Of a stretch of DNA of 64,000 bases, positions 17,032 through 25,743 are shown in pieces. The stretch covers positions 75,083 to 139,082 of the forward strand of contig NZ_NKFP01000006.1 of NCBI RefSeq assembly GCF_002215035.1, given 5' to 3'. Source of the DNA: Leptolyngbya ohadii IS1 (GTDB lineage Bacteria; Cyanobacteriota; Cyanobacteriia; Elainellales; Elainellaceae). The position numbers and the translations under genes were made by a program. How positions within the stretch are numbered: position 1 is the stretch's first letter; every line of letters starts with the position of its first letter. Under the pieces are notes generated by a model that was not told the DNA's origin, did not search any database, and worked only from the letters and a program-made list of their open reading frames with translations.

Positions 17032-18054
17032 ATGGCTGCATCGGCTAAACCCAAAGGAACCCTACCCTCAAAGGCGATTATCCGACTCGGCAGATGGGGC
17101 TGGACAACGATGTGGCATGTGATGATGTCTCGTCTTGCACCACGGGACGCATCAGGGGCTTACCTTCGTCCTGTCAGCGAGTTTAGAAACACCATTGGCA
17201 CAGGCGCAGATGATCCCTATCCGCCCGAATCAGGACGCTATCGGCTTTATGTGGGCTGGGGCTGTCCCTGGGCACACCGAACGCTGGTCGTCCGTGCCCT
17301 GAAGGGATTAGAAGATGCGATTTCAGTGACGATCGTTTCTCCTTCACCAGAGGCGGGTGGATGGATTTTTGACCAACCGGAAAATGGTTTGCAGACATTG
17401 GCAGATCTCTATCAGCAGGCAAAACCAGGATACAAAGGACGATCAACTGTTCCCGTTCTGTGGGATACCGCAACACAAACGATCGTGAATAACGAAAGCG
17501 CCGAAATTATTGTGATGCTGAACGATCGATTGAACGAATTTGCAAAGCATCCTGAATTAGATTTATATCCTGACGATCTGCGAGAAACAATCGATCGCTG
17601 GAACGATAAGATTTACCCGGCGGTGAATAATGGCGTCTATCGCTGTGGATTTGCTCAAAGCCAGAGTGCCTACGACACTGCCTGCAATGAACTTTTTGCG
17701 GTGCTGAATGAGATCGATTCTGCCCTGGAAAATCAGCGATACCTGTGCAGCAATCAATTAACACTGGCAGATGTGCGTCTGTTTACCACCCTGATCCGGT
17801 TTGATGCGGTCTACTATGGGCTGTTTAAGTGCGATCGTCGTCGCATTGTGGACTATCCGAATTTGAGCGGCTATTTACGCGATCTGTATCAGCTTCCGGG
17901 CGTCGCAGAGACCTGTAACCTGGAGATCATTAAGCGCGACTACTATGGCAATCTGTTTCCGCTAAATCCGGGCGGCATTATTCCCACAGGCTCAACCTTC
18001 GATCATTTACTGGCACCGCATGATCGGGCAAAGCTTACCCCCGGCAGCCAGTGA
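17032..18054 (+). CDS. glutathione S-transferase, glutathionyl-hydroquinone reductase-like
   Basis: A 340-residue protein of the Xi/ECM4-like class. These enzymes use glutathione to reduce glutathionyl-quinones. The active-site motif is YVGWGCPWAHRTL with Cys78; STVPVLWD and NNESAEIIVMLN form the glutathione-binding part, and a C-terminal helical domain contains LTLADVRLFTTLIRFDAVY, a typical Xi-class stretch. Length matches the family (about 320-350). It is 5 bp downstream of the class V aminotransferase; a shared function is possible but not evident. Confidence 0.88.
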   Translation: MAASAKPKGTLPSKAIIRLGRWGWTTMWHVMMSRLAPRDASGAYLRPVSEFRNTIGTGADDPYPPESGRYRLYVGWGCPWAHRTLVVRALKGLEDAISVTIVSPSPEAGGWIFDQPENGLQTLADLYQQAKPGYKGRSTVPVLWDTATQTIVNNESAEIIVMLNDRLNEFAKHPELDLYPDDLRETIDRWNDKIYPAVNNGVYRCGFAQSQSAYDTACNELFAVLNEIDSALENQRYLCSNQLTLADVRLFTTLIRFDAVYYGLFKCDRRRIVDYPNLSGYLRDLYQLPGVAETCNLEIIKRDYYGNLFPLNPGGIIPTGSTFDHLLAPHDRAKLTPGSQ

Positions 18055-18232
18055 TCTGAGGCGGCAAGTGATCTAAATGGAGCGGAATCAGACCTTCGAT
18101 CGCAGCTGAGCGTCTGCCAAAGCAGCGTCTAAGAGTCTGGCGTCTGGGCGGTATTGTTGCCCAAAAATCGGAATTTCCTGATCCCAGAGTTTTGACCTGA
18201 AATTTTACCTCTTTACATTTTTCCATCTTTGC

Positions 18233-18288
18233 AGTACAAGAGTACTATAAAAGTACTTTTGTACTAAATTGTACTGAGAGACTAGTAT
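18233..18288 (+). promoter_or_regulatory. two LexA (SOS) boxes overlapping a promoter
   Basis: AGTACAAGAGTACT (18233-18246) and AGTACTTTTGTACT (18252-18265) each match the published cyanobacterial LexA consensus RGTACNNNDGTWCB at every position. A fifth GTAC half-site follows at 18271-18274. The second box covers a TTGTAC -35 element (18259-18264) set 18 bp from a TAGTAT -10 element (18283-18288), so LexA binding would block the promoter. The five-gene cassette starts 20 bp beyond. The match to the consensus is direct; repression by LexA is inferred. Confidence 0.7.
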
Positions 18289-18307
18289 CGACAGGCAAAT
18301 CTGTTTC

Positions 18308-18568
18308 ATGTCTAACCCAGGAGATGAAATCAGTCAGCGACAGATCGACAGATCAATTGATCCCGAAGCGTTGCTTTATTTGCTGCTCACCGTATTGCTC
18401 TATTTTTTGCTCAATCTATTAATTTTTCGGTTGACTGCTGTAGGGGCTTTAGCCTGTTCGTTCCTCACAACAACTCTGAACATTTTGATTCTGCTTTTCT
18501 TCTATTTTGCAATTCTTGCCAATTCTTCTTTTTTTCATTCCTGTTTTCTCTGCCGTTCGATCGCCTAA
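18308..18568 (+). CDS. small membrane protein, first gene of LexA-box cassette
   Basis: An 86-residue protein with a polar, charged N-terminus (about 25 residues, containing SQRQIDRSIDPEA) followed by two or three hydrophobic segments (about 25-45, 48-65 and 65-78). It has two cysteines close to the end. No family was recognised. It is the first gene after the two LexA boxes, 42 bp before the next gene and in the same direction, so it is probably co-transcribed with the four genes downstream. Confidence 0.65.
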   Translation: MSNPGDEISQRQIDRSIDPEALLYLLLTVLLYFLLNLLIFRLTAVGALACSFLTTTLNILILLFFYFAILANSSFFHSCFLCRSIA

Positions 18569-18610
18569 ATCTTCCGAATTTCTTCTCTCTGACCTCCTGT
18601 GGATGAACCC

Positions 18611-19687
18611 ATGAAATTACAAACCGAAAAAAAAGCAATTCATACCGCTCTTAAATCCATCCGCGCCGATGATGTCAATTCATCTGCTAATGCACCGCAA
18701 GCGCCATTAACACCGCCCCAGAAGCGAACCGTCACGACAGCGCCAAGTCGTTCTGCAATCACAGAAGTTAGCCTGCCGCCCATCTCTACTACGGCAAATT
18801 CCGCTTCCTATCAAGCCATTATTGAAACTGCTCTAAAAGATGGATTTCCGGCTTCAGAAAACCCTGCTCAGCGATCGGTACAGCGATCGACACAAAGATC
18901 GGCACAGGCTCACACTACCGCAGTCAAAAGCTTCCCTTCTGTAGAACTTCCTTCCCTGGCGCAACTGGAGGCACAGGCAAAGCACATGAATCAGCTCTCC
19001 CAAACGCAGGAAGCTACGCTGAACCGACTCAAGGCGATCGCCGTTCAAATCGAACAGGAGCGACGGGAAGCGGAACGGAAAAAATTGCAGGCTGAGAAAT
19101 TAGCTCAAAGTTCTGCTGTAACGGCACGATCGACCGTTAAACTCTCCCTGCCTCCTGCAACCGCAAGCCAAACAGCTTACCAAACGGCACAATTTTTGCG
19201 TCAGCTACAAGGACGTGCCCAAGGACGTCGCACTTCTGAGGACGGCTATTCTGAGCAAACAGTTCCCGCACGAAAGTTCCGCAGACGCCCCGCCTTACTG
19301 AAACGACTCCGTCGCTGGTTATTTAGCAGTTCACCCAACCGCCGAACTCCCCGTCGCCCACTGCAAAATCGCCCCCATTCCGTTCGTTCCTCCAGCCATG
19401 CCGCGATCCCGCAGGGCTGCGGGCATCGGTGCCCGGTCGCCTCACCAAAATCAATTTTCACCCTGCGCGAAACGCTCACCCTCCTGTTTGGGGCGGCTGC
19501 AATCCGACTCCTGCTAAATCTGCTGCTGGAATCCCTGCCGTTACTCACGATTCCTGTCATGCTGCTGCTAATTCTTCCGGCGGCGATCGCCCTGTACAAG
19601 GCAACCACTGCACCGCAGTTCAGCATCATCTGGGGCTACCGAATCTGCGTCATTCTGCTTGGCTTATTGATTGGCGGCAGACTCTAA
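18611..19687 (+). CDS. basic coiled-coil membrane protein of LexA-box cassette
   Basis: A 358-residue protein of unknown function. The N-terminal half is Ser/Thr/Pro/Ala-rich with a short repeat of QRS units, then a coiled coil (about 125-180, around LEAQAKHMNQLSQTQ to EQERREAERKKLQAEKL). A very basic Arg-rich stretch (about 220-275) precedes a C-terminal membrane domain of two or three helices. The protein therefore seems anchored by its C-terminus with a long charged cytoplasmic part. ATG 18611 was chosen; an in-frame GTG at 18599 is possible, and neither has a clear ribosome-binding site. Confidence 0.7.
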   Translation: MKLQTEKKAIHTALKSIRADDVNSSANAPQAPLTPPQKRTVTTAPSRSAITEVSLPPISTTANSASYQAIIETALKDGFPASENPAQRSVQRSTQRSAQAHTTAVKSFPSVELPSLAQLEAQAKHMNQLSQTQEATLNRLKAIAVQIEQERREAERKKLQAEKLAQSSAVTARSTVKLSLPPATASQTAYQTAQFLRQLQGRAQGRRTSEDGYSEQTVPARKFRRRPALLKRLRRWLFSSSPNRRTPRRPLQNRPHSVRSSSHAAIPQGCGHRCPVASPKSIFTLRETLTLLFGAAAIRLLLNLLLESLPLLTIPVMLLLILPAAIALYKATTAPQFSIIWGYRICVILLGLLIGGRL

Positions 19688-19742
19688 GCTGCACTCACCT
19701 TCGCACACCTTCACTAAACCCCCGCTTCTGGAGATTTTATTC

Positions 19743-19838
19743 ATGAGTCTTGTGTTAGTCGGAGCCGGATGGCTCGTCTTTGTCCTGTCTTGCTTTGTGC
19801 TGATGGCATGGGAGAACCAGAATGATCAAGTCCTCTAG
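19743..19838 (+). CDS. 31-residue single-helix membrane peptide of the cassette
   Basis: A tiny frame: about 22 hydrophobic residues (VLVGAGWLVFVLSCFVLMAW) and a short polar tail. Its end overlaps the start of the next gene by 17 bp, a layout typical of translational coupling. Tiny one-helix peptides next to a lysozyme-like gene recall holin-type or regulatory peptides, but that is only analogy. Confidence 0.55.
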   Translation: MSLVLVGAGWLVFVLSCFVLMAWENQNDQVL

Positions 19839-20232
19839 TCGCCCCAAACCCGCTTCTCCCGTTGGCGCGCAGGCAATGCTGATTGCAGGCATGGTCGTCG
19901 GACTGGCTGCCCTGGTGATGGATGTCCGTCGTGGGGTTCCCCTCGATCGCTTCACCGAACGCCCCGAAGACTGCCAGGGGGAAGCAAATGCCAACGTCAT
20001 CATTTCCCGCGAACAGCTCGCCCAGTTCCTCACCATTTCCGAACGCGACAGCAAAGCAAAGGTAGAACAGGTGCTGCAAACGCCCTACTGTCTGCTGCCC
20101 AGTCTGGAGATTCGGGCAGGCACTCCCTCCGAACGCGCCGTCTATCCCCTCGCTTTCGATCGCCAAACCTGGCTAGTCGTGCTGTACGAAGGCGAAGAAT
20201 ACGCAGGCTATCAGTTCCGCGTTCAGCGTTAA
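19822..20232 (+). CDS. membrane-anchored conserved protein of the cassette
   Basis: A 136-residue protein with one N-terminal membrane helix (about residues 17-35, AQAMLIAGMVVGLAALVM) and a soluble domain of about 95 residues. The domain contains REQLAQFLTISERDSKAKVE, a Cys in TPYCLLPSLEIRAG and the C-terminal stretch TWLVVLYEGEEYAGYQF. I believe similar proteins occur in other cyanobacteria, but no function is known to me. The topology suggests that the domain lies outside the cytoplasmic membrane. It overlaps the 31-residue gene upstream. Confidence 0.7.
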   Translation: MIKSSSRPKPASPVGAQAMLIAGMVVGLAALVMDVRRGVPLDRFTERPEDCQGEANANVIISREQLAQFLTISERDSKAKVEQVLQTPYCLLPSLEIRAGTPSERAVYPLAFDRQTWLVVLYEGEEYAGYQFRVQR

Positions 20233-20335
20233 AGCTTGCCCACGGTCACACGATCGATCTGCTTAATTTCTGTCTAGCGCTGCTGGCTGATATCAGCATT
20301 CTGTCTCCCCCTTGTCCGCCGCCGTGTTTGCTTCC

Positions 20336-21202
20336 ATGAAACACCTCACCTATCTCCTCTTCTGGCTCTCCGTCCTGACCCTCAGTTCTGCGGCTTACGC
20401 TGCCGATGTTTTCCTGCCTGCCACTTCCTCCCCCACAACCCTGCCCCTGCCCGCCCCCGCGACTGAGGCTCCCGTCGGCTCCCACGATCATCTCGATGCC
20501 CTCTTCACTGGCAACGAAAACTCCCTCGTCGCCAAAGCCGTTGGTGCTGCCGAAGGCACTCGCTCTCCCAATGGCGATCGCAACCCTGCCTACTATGGTC
20601 ACACTGACCCCGGCAATGGGGTGTGGAACTTAGGCTCCTTCTCCTACCAACACGCCGCCCTCTCTCCTGAAGATGCCGATGCCAAGCAGCTTGCCCGCCT
20701 TCGCAAACAGGCTGACCAAATCCTGCAAAAGGCGATCGACAAAGGACTCACCCTCACCGTCACCGAAAAGCTGAACGGGATTGACCTGGCAAACCAGGCA
20801 CCGATGGCAGCGCTGGGCGAACAGGGCTATGTCGATTGGTTGGCTGTGGCAAAAGCCGAAGGCAAACCCGAAGCCGATGCCGTCCTTTCAGCCAGAGTGC
20901 GATCGTTCATCAACCCGAAGACGCAGCGATGGGATGCACCGGGTTTAGGCAACACCGAGGAGCGCATCACTCAAGACCAGGCAAGACGCATGGCAGCGAT
21001 CGATCGAGCCATCCTTGCCAACCCGCAGCAAATCCAAATCGCCCAGACTCCCCCCACCTCTCCCGGCGAATCTCAGCTGCTTTCCCAGCAACCCGCTTCC
21101 GCCTTCTCCCCAATCGCCCCCACCCAAGCCGCAACAGAGCCACTCGAAAGAACGATCGCCGAAGCCCCCAACACCGACTTCATCCTCAACCTCAACCTCT
21201 AA
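20336..21202 (+). CDS. secreted lysozyme-like protein of the LexA-box cassette
   Basis: A 288-residue exported protein. It has a clear signal peptide (LTYLLFWLSVLTLSSAAYA, cut after AYA), a Pro-rich linker, then a lysozyme-like domain (about 55-225). Notable stretches are VGAAEGTRSPNGD with a candidate catalytic Glu, YYGHTDPGNGVWNLGSFSYQ, and NGIDLANQAPMA. A long Pro/Gln-rich tail follows. The domain is one I remember from cyanobacterial cell-wall-related proteins; muralytic activity is a prediction. It is the last gene of the cassette, with 103 bp between it and the previous gene. An upstream in-frame TTG (20312) is less likely because it would spoil the signal peptide. Confidence 0.75.
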   Translation: MKHLTYLLFWLSVLTLSSAAYAADVFLPATSSPTTLPLPAPATEAPVGSHDHLDALFTGNENSLVAKAVGAAEGTRSPNGDRNPAYYGHTDPGNGVWNLGSFSYQHAALSPEDADAKQLARLRKQADQILQKAIDKGLTLTVTEKLNGIDLANQAPMAALGEQGYVDWLAVAKAEGKPEADAVLSARVRSFINPKTQRWDAPGLGNTEERITQDQARRMAAIDRAILANPQQIQIAQTPPTSPGESQLLSQQPASAFSPIAPTQAATEPLERTIAEAPNTDFILNLNL

Positions 21203-21394
21203 TCCTCTCCCCCTGCTCCCCTGCCCCCCTCCCTACTCCCTACTCCCCCAAACAAGCGTCCTCACAAGTTCCCCCAATTTACCCACTAAGTTTTAAGTGA
21301 ATTGGTAAACGGGATCAGATGCAGGGCGCTTTTTAGCAGCAAAAACATTGGTTAACAAATAAACGATTTATTAGAAAAAAGGAAAAAGGTATCC

Positions 21395-22195
21395 ATGCGA
21401 TCGACTGCACCTCAAACTTTTTGCTCTGTTTATGGCCCTGTTCGATCGTGGCGGTACGGACAATCCCTTGGCATCGATCCGATCGGGGAGGTTTCAACCT
21501 GCTCTTTCAACTGCGTCTACTGTCAGCTGGGTGAAATTGAGCATCAGCAAACCGATCGCCAGATTTTTATCTCGACCGCACAAATCGAAGCAGATTTACA
21601 GTCCTTTGCTCCCTGGGACGTGGACATTGTGACACTGAGCGGTAGCGGTGAACCAACTCTCGCGCTCAATCTCGGCGATATTCTGGCAACCGTTAAACGG
21701 GTTACGGGCAAGCCTGCGGGCGTCCTCACAAATGGTAGTCTGCTTTACGACCCGATAGTTCGGGCAGAACTTGCGATCGCCGATCGGGTTGCCGTGAAAG
21801 TAGATGGGATTGGGGTTGAGCAACTGCGGCGCATCAATCGTCCGCTGAGCGAGATGAATCAAACCGATTTTTGGGCGAGTTTACAAAAGTTTCGCCAGCA
21901 CTATTCCGGGCAGCTTGCAATTCAGACGATGCTGCTGTCTCCCTGGAACGATCGCGACCAGGCAATCTATACGGCGCTGATGTATGCCCTCAAGCCCGAC
22001 GAAATTCACCTCAACACGCCAACCCGTCCGAAACCGCTGCATCATCCTCTTGATTCTCGTAGCAATCATCCCCTTGATTCAATTCCCTATCTTGCTCGAT
22101 TGCTCAAACCTGTTCACGCTGATGTATTAGAAGCCTTTGCCGATCGCATTCAGGCAACGATCGGAATTCCGGTTCGCTATCCCCAGCCTGTATAA
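21395..22195 (+). CDS. radical SAM protein, wyosine/Elp3-unrelated small type
   Basis: A 266-residue radical-SAM enzyme. The iron-sulfur cluster motif is Cys36, Cys40 and Cys43 in STCSFNCVYCQLG, with SGSGEPTLA as the GGE-like SAM-binding strand and VLTNGSLLYDP as the beta-4 motif. No extra cluster-binding Cys motif is visible near the C-terminus. Such small radical-SAM proteins are of uncertain substrate. It lies 28 bp before a second radical-SAM gene and upstream of a glycyl radical enzyme, so it could help to activate that enzyme, but this is inference. A ribosome-binding stretch AAAAAGGAAAAAGG precedes it. Confidence 0.82.
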   Translation: MRSTAPQTFCSVYGPVRSWRYGQSLGIDPIGEVSTCSFNCVYCQLGEIEHQQTDRQIFISTAQIEADLQSFAPWDVDIVTLSGSGEPTLALNLGDILATVKRVTGKPAGVLTNGSLLYDPIVRAELAIADRVAVKVDGIGVEQLRRINRPLSEMNQTDFWASLQKFRQHYSGQLAIQTMLLSPWNDRDQAIYTALMYALKPDEIHLNTPTRPKPLHHPLDSRSNHPLDSIPYLARLLKPVHADVLEAFADRIQATIGIPVRYPQPV

Positions 22196-22223
22196 GCTCT
22201 CACTTGACATAAGGAGTTGTAAC

Positions 22224-22886
22224 ATGACTGCTGCAAAACCAACTTCTGCAAAACCAACTTCTGTAAAACATAATCCCTACCTGGAGCTGATTGAGATCCC
22301 GGCTGGCTATCTCAACATCATGGGATACGTCGATGAATCGGAAGTGAATGGTCCGGGTTGCCGCGCCGTAATTTGGGTACAGGGCTGTTTGCGGGAATGT
22401 CCGGGCTGCTTTAATCCTGCTTCCTGGTCGTTTGAGATTAATCAGCTGATGTCGATCGATACCCTGGTTGAGAAGATTTTGAGCAATCCTCGCAATGAAG
22501 GCGTCACTTTTTCTGGAGGAGAACCTTTCTGGCAGGCTCCTGCTCTGGCGGAAGTAGCGCGACGGGTTAAGGCAGCGGGGCTAAACGTAATGTCCTTTAC
22601 CGGATTTACGCTGGAGCAACTGCGATCGCCCTACGGTCCGGCAGGGGCAGAGGATTTGTTAGCCGAGCTGGATTTGCTGATCGACGGTGCCTATATTCAA
22701 TCGCAGGCAATCCACGATCCAAGTTCTCTAGTGTCCTCCCGGAATCAGCGGGTTCATGTCTTTAATCCGACGTTAAGCGATCGGCTCACCTGGGCAAGCG
22801 ATCAGATTGAGATTCATGTTTTGAAGGATGGCAGCCGGATTATCACCGGATATCAGGGGCAGATGTGTTTTACCGAGGATATTTAG
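22224..22886 (+). CDS. NrdG/PflA-like radical SAM activating protein
   Basis: A 220-residue radical-SAM protein of the NrdG-like (anaerobic activase) type. After NIMGYVDESEVNGPG comes the cluster motif WVQGCLRECPGCFNP with Cys55, Cys59 and Cys62, then the SAM-binding FSGGEPFWQ. Enzymes of this group make glycyl radicals on partner enzymes. The next gene encodes pyruvate formate-lyase, so this is the best candidate for its activase, although it is closer to NrdG than to classical PflA. ATG 22224 is chosen because AAGGAG precedes it; a longer frame upstream overlaps the previous gene. Confidence 0.82.
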   Translation: MTAAKPTSAKPTSVKHNPYLELIEIPAGYLNIMGYVDESEVNGPGCRAVIWVQGCLRECPGCFNPASWSFEINQLMSIDTLVEKILSNPRNEGVTFSGGEPFWQAPALAEVARRVKAAGLNVMSFTGFTLEQLRSPYGPAGAEDLLAELDLLIDGAYIQSQAIHDPSSLVSSRNQRVHVFNPTLSDRLTWASDQIEIHVLKDGSRIITGYQGQMCFTEDI

Positions 22887-22903
22887 CGGACTTGCGATCA
22901 AAC

Positions 22904-23090
22904 GCCCCCCTAGCCCCCCAATCCTGGGGGGAACCGAGCTAATAAAGACATCTTACTTGCGATCGATGGGCTGGACATTGAATCAAAGTCCCCCCTCGCG
23001 CTTCTGGCGCGGCAATTAACAAGATGGGGGATTTAGGGGGCGATGCCAGGATATTCAACTCTCAGCCAATGGGATTTAGGGGGCGATGCA
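22904..23090. repeat. cluster of three family A palindromes
   Basis: Copies at 22904-22938, 22987-23043 and a partial at 23069-23090. The middle copy has a second hairpin nested in its loop (CGCGCTTCTGGCGCG). The remaining part of the 22887-23302 gap carries the pflB leader with the ribosome-binding stretch CCAGGAGGCAAAG. Confidence 0.7.
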
Positions 23091-23302
23091 GGATGTCGAA
23101 CTCTAGTCCAACATGCCATCTGCACAGAATCGATATCCTCACAAGTTCACCAAATTCTTTGCCTATGATTTTTTTGTAAGGAGTTGAGAGAGCGCAGGCT
23201 TCTGGTGGTTGAACTCTCCACACGCGATAAGCCGGAAGCCTGATCCTTCCCCGCTTCTACTCACCACTCACGGCTCCTCGAACCCAGGAGGCAAAGAATT
23301 TT

Positions 23303-25531
23303 ATGTTTGAGCAATGGCAAAGCTTTAGACCTGGAAGCTGGATGAATGAGATTGATGTGCGTCAGTTTATCCAGGCAAACTATAAACCCTATGACGGCAG
23401 TGAGTCGTTTCTAGAGAATGCTACCGATCGCACCAAAACACTTTGGGATCAGGTGGCTCGTTTAATGGTGCAGGAACGACAAAAAGGCGTTTTAGATGCA
23501 GATACGGCGATCGTTTCTAGCATTACGTCTCATAAGCCTGGATATATCGATCGCGATCTAGAACAAATTGTAGGACTCCAGACCGACAAGCCGCTGAAGC
23601 GAGCCATTATGCCCTTCGGCGGTATTCGTGTGGTGAAGGCATCGTTGAAAGCCTATGGATACGAGCTTGATCCCGCGACGGAGGAAACCTTTACACGCTA
23701 TCGCAAAACCCATAACGACGGCGTATTTGACGGCTATACCAAGGAAATGCGGCTGGCGCGTCACTCTGGAATTATTACCGGACTGCCGGATGCCTACGGT
23801 CGCGGACGAATTATTGGCGACTATCGGCGGGTGCCGCTCTACGGCGTCGATCGCTTAATTGACGACAAGAAGACGCAGTTAGAATCGCTGGAACTGGATG
23901 CGATCGAAGCAGAAGTAATCCAGCTTCGCGAGGAAATTAACGAGCAGGTCAAAGCCCTGTTTGAGCTAAAGGAAATGGGCGCAAGCTACGGCTTTGATCT
24001 GGGTCGTCCTGCCGCGAATAGCAAAGAAGCTGTGCAGTGGCTCTATCTGGCGTATCTGGCAGCAGTGAAGGAGCAGAATGGGGCAGCCATGTCACTGGGA
24101 CGGGTTTCGACCTTCCTGGACATTTACTTTGAGCGGGATCTTGCACAGGGCACGATCACCGAATTAGAGCTTCAGGAAATCATCGACCATTTTGTGATGA
24201 AGCTGCGAATGGTGCGTTTCCTGCGAACCCCCGACTATAACGATCTCTTTTCCGGCGATCCCACCTGGGTTACGGAGTCGATCGGCGGCGTGGGGATCGA
24301 TGGACGATCGCTTGTCACCAAAACCAGTTTCCGTATCCTCCACACCCTGTACACCCTGGGTCCCGCTCCCGAACCCAACCTAACCGTGCTGTGGTCAGAG
24401 CGACTGCCGATCGCCTTCAAGCGCTTCTGTGCCAAAGTTTCCGCTGAAACCAGTTCGATCCAGTACGAAAACGACGATCTGATGCGTCCCTACTGGGGCG
24501 ACGATTACGCGATCGCCTGCTGTGTGTCGGCAATGCGGCTGGGCAAACAGATGCAGTTTTTTGGGGCGAGGGTGAATCTGGCGAAATGTCTGCTCTACGC
24601 CATTAACGGCGGCAAGGATGAAAAATCCGGCGAACAAATTGCCCCGGCTACCGCACCTGTAACGGGGGACACGCTCACCTACGACGAAGTGATGCAGAAG
24701 TTCGATCGCATGATGGATTGGCTGGCGAAGGCATACATTAACACGCTGAACGTCATCCACTACATGCACGACAAATACTGCTACGAGCGGATCGAGATGG
24801 CGCTGCACGATCGCGATATTCTTCGGACGATGGCTTGCGGCATTGCGGGCTTATCGGTGGTCACAGATTCCCTGTCTGCGATGAAATACGCCACGGTGAA
24901 GGCAGTTCGGAACGAGGCAGGTCTGGCAGTCGATTACGACATCGAAGGAGATTTTCCTAAGTACGGCAACAATGACGATCGGGTAGACCAAATTGCGATC
25001 GATCTGGTGAAAGGCTTCATGAACAAACTGAAGCAGCACAAAACCTATCGCAACGCCGTTCCTACGCAGTCCGTCCTGACAATTACCTCCAACGTTGTCT
25101 ACGGCAAGAAGACCGGAAACACCCCCGACGGACGCAAAGCAGGCGAACCCTTTGCTCCAGGCGCAAACCCAATGCACGGACGGGATACCAAAGGCGCGAT
25201 CGCATCCCTGGCTTCTGTCGCAAAGTTGCCCTACGCCCACGCTCAGGACGGCATTTCAAACACTTTCTCGATCGTTCCTACTGCGCTTGGCAAGACGGAG
25301 GACGATCGGCTGAATAACCTGGTTGGAATGCTGGACGGCTACTTCCACGATGGCGGACATCACCTCAACGTGAACGTTTTGAATCGGGATATGCTGCTCG
25401 ACGCAATGGACCATCCGGAGGAATATCCGCAGCTTACTATTCGCGTTTCCGGATACGCCGTGAATTTCATTAAGCTCACTCGCGAACAGCAGCTTGATGT
25501 GATTAAACGGACATTCCACGATCGGTTCTAG
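23303..25531 (+). CDS. pflB: pyruvate formate-lyase (formate C-acetyltransferase)
   Basis: A glycyl radical enzyme that splits pyruvate with CoA into acetyl-CoA and formate under anoxia. The 742-residue protein has the adjacent catalytic cysteines Cys406 and Cys407 ([12 protein letters not shown]) and the glycyl radical loop RVSGYAVNF with Gly717. Length is close to E. coli PflB (760). Other family stretches are [21 protein letters not shown] and [11 protein letters not shown]. It is preceded by two radical-SAM genes and followed by an OFA-type transporter, which suggests a fermentation unit for dark anoxic periods. Other glycyl radical enzymes lack the double Cys, so the call is firm. Confidence 0.96.
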   Translation: MFEQWQSFRPGSWMNEIDVRQFIQANYKPYDGSESFLENATDRTKTLWDQVARLMVQERQKGVLDADTAIVSSITSHKPGYIDRDLEQIVGLQTDKPLKRAIMPFGGIRVVKASLKAYGYELDPATEETFTRYRKTHNDGVFDGYTKEMRLARHSGIITGLPDAYGRGRIIGDYRRVPLYGVDRLIDDKKTQLESLELDAIEAEVIQLREEINEQVKALFELKEMGASYGFDLGRPAANSKEAVQWLYLAYLAAVKEQNGAAMSLGRVSTFLDIYFERDLAQGTITELELQEIIDHFVMKLRMVRFLRTPDYNDLFSGDPTWVTESIGGVGIDGRSLVTKTSFRILHTLYTLGPAPEPNLTVLWSERLPIAFKRFCAKVSAETSSIQYENDDLMRPYWGDDYAIACCVSAMRLGKQMQFFGARVNLAKCLLYAINGGKDEKSGEQIAPATAPVTGDTLTYDEVMQKFDRMMDWLAKAYINTLNVIHYMHDKYCYERIEMALHDRDILRTMACGIAGLSVVTDSLSAMKYATVKAVRNEAGLAVDYDIEGDFPKYGNNDDRVDQIAIDLVKGFMNKLKQHKTYRNAVPTQSVLTITSNVVYGKKTGNTPDGRKAGEPFAPGANPMHGRDTKGAIASLASVAKLPYAHAQDGISNTFSIVPTALGKTEDDRLNNLVGMLDGYFHDGGHHLNVNVLNRDMLLDAMDHPEEYPQLTIRVSGYAVNFIKLTREQQLDVIKRTFHDRF

Positions 25532-25597
25532 AAAACCCTTTTAGGATGTGTCTCTGCATGTGACTCTACGATCGCTTCCGTGGTGTGGGGGCGATCG

Positions 25598-25679
25598 TTT
25601 CTTTCATTACTTCACCGTTTCTTTCATTACTTCATTCATTTCCTTCATTCATTTCCCTCATTCATTTCCCTCATTCATG
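25598..25679. repeat. TTCATT-rich tandem repeats
   Basis: Two units of TTTCTTTCATTACTTCA-like sequence followed by several TTCATTCATTTCC(C/T) units on the plus strand before the transporter. This pyrimidine-rich stretch has no coding value; it may be a slippage-prone leader. Confidence 0.6.
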
Positions 25680-25743
25680 TTTTTACTTTACCGTTTCATG
25701 GATTAACGTTTTTCCTATTCAACCAGTCACCGCATTGTCAATT

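Noticed and set aside
25598-25679. The TTCATT tandem stretch as coding N-terminus of the OFA transporter
   Set aside because: It would add 53 low-complexity residues ahead of a normal family start at ATG 25744.
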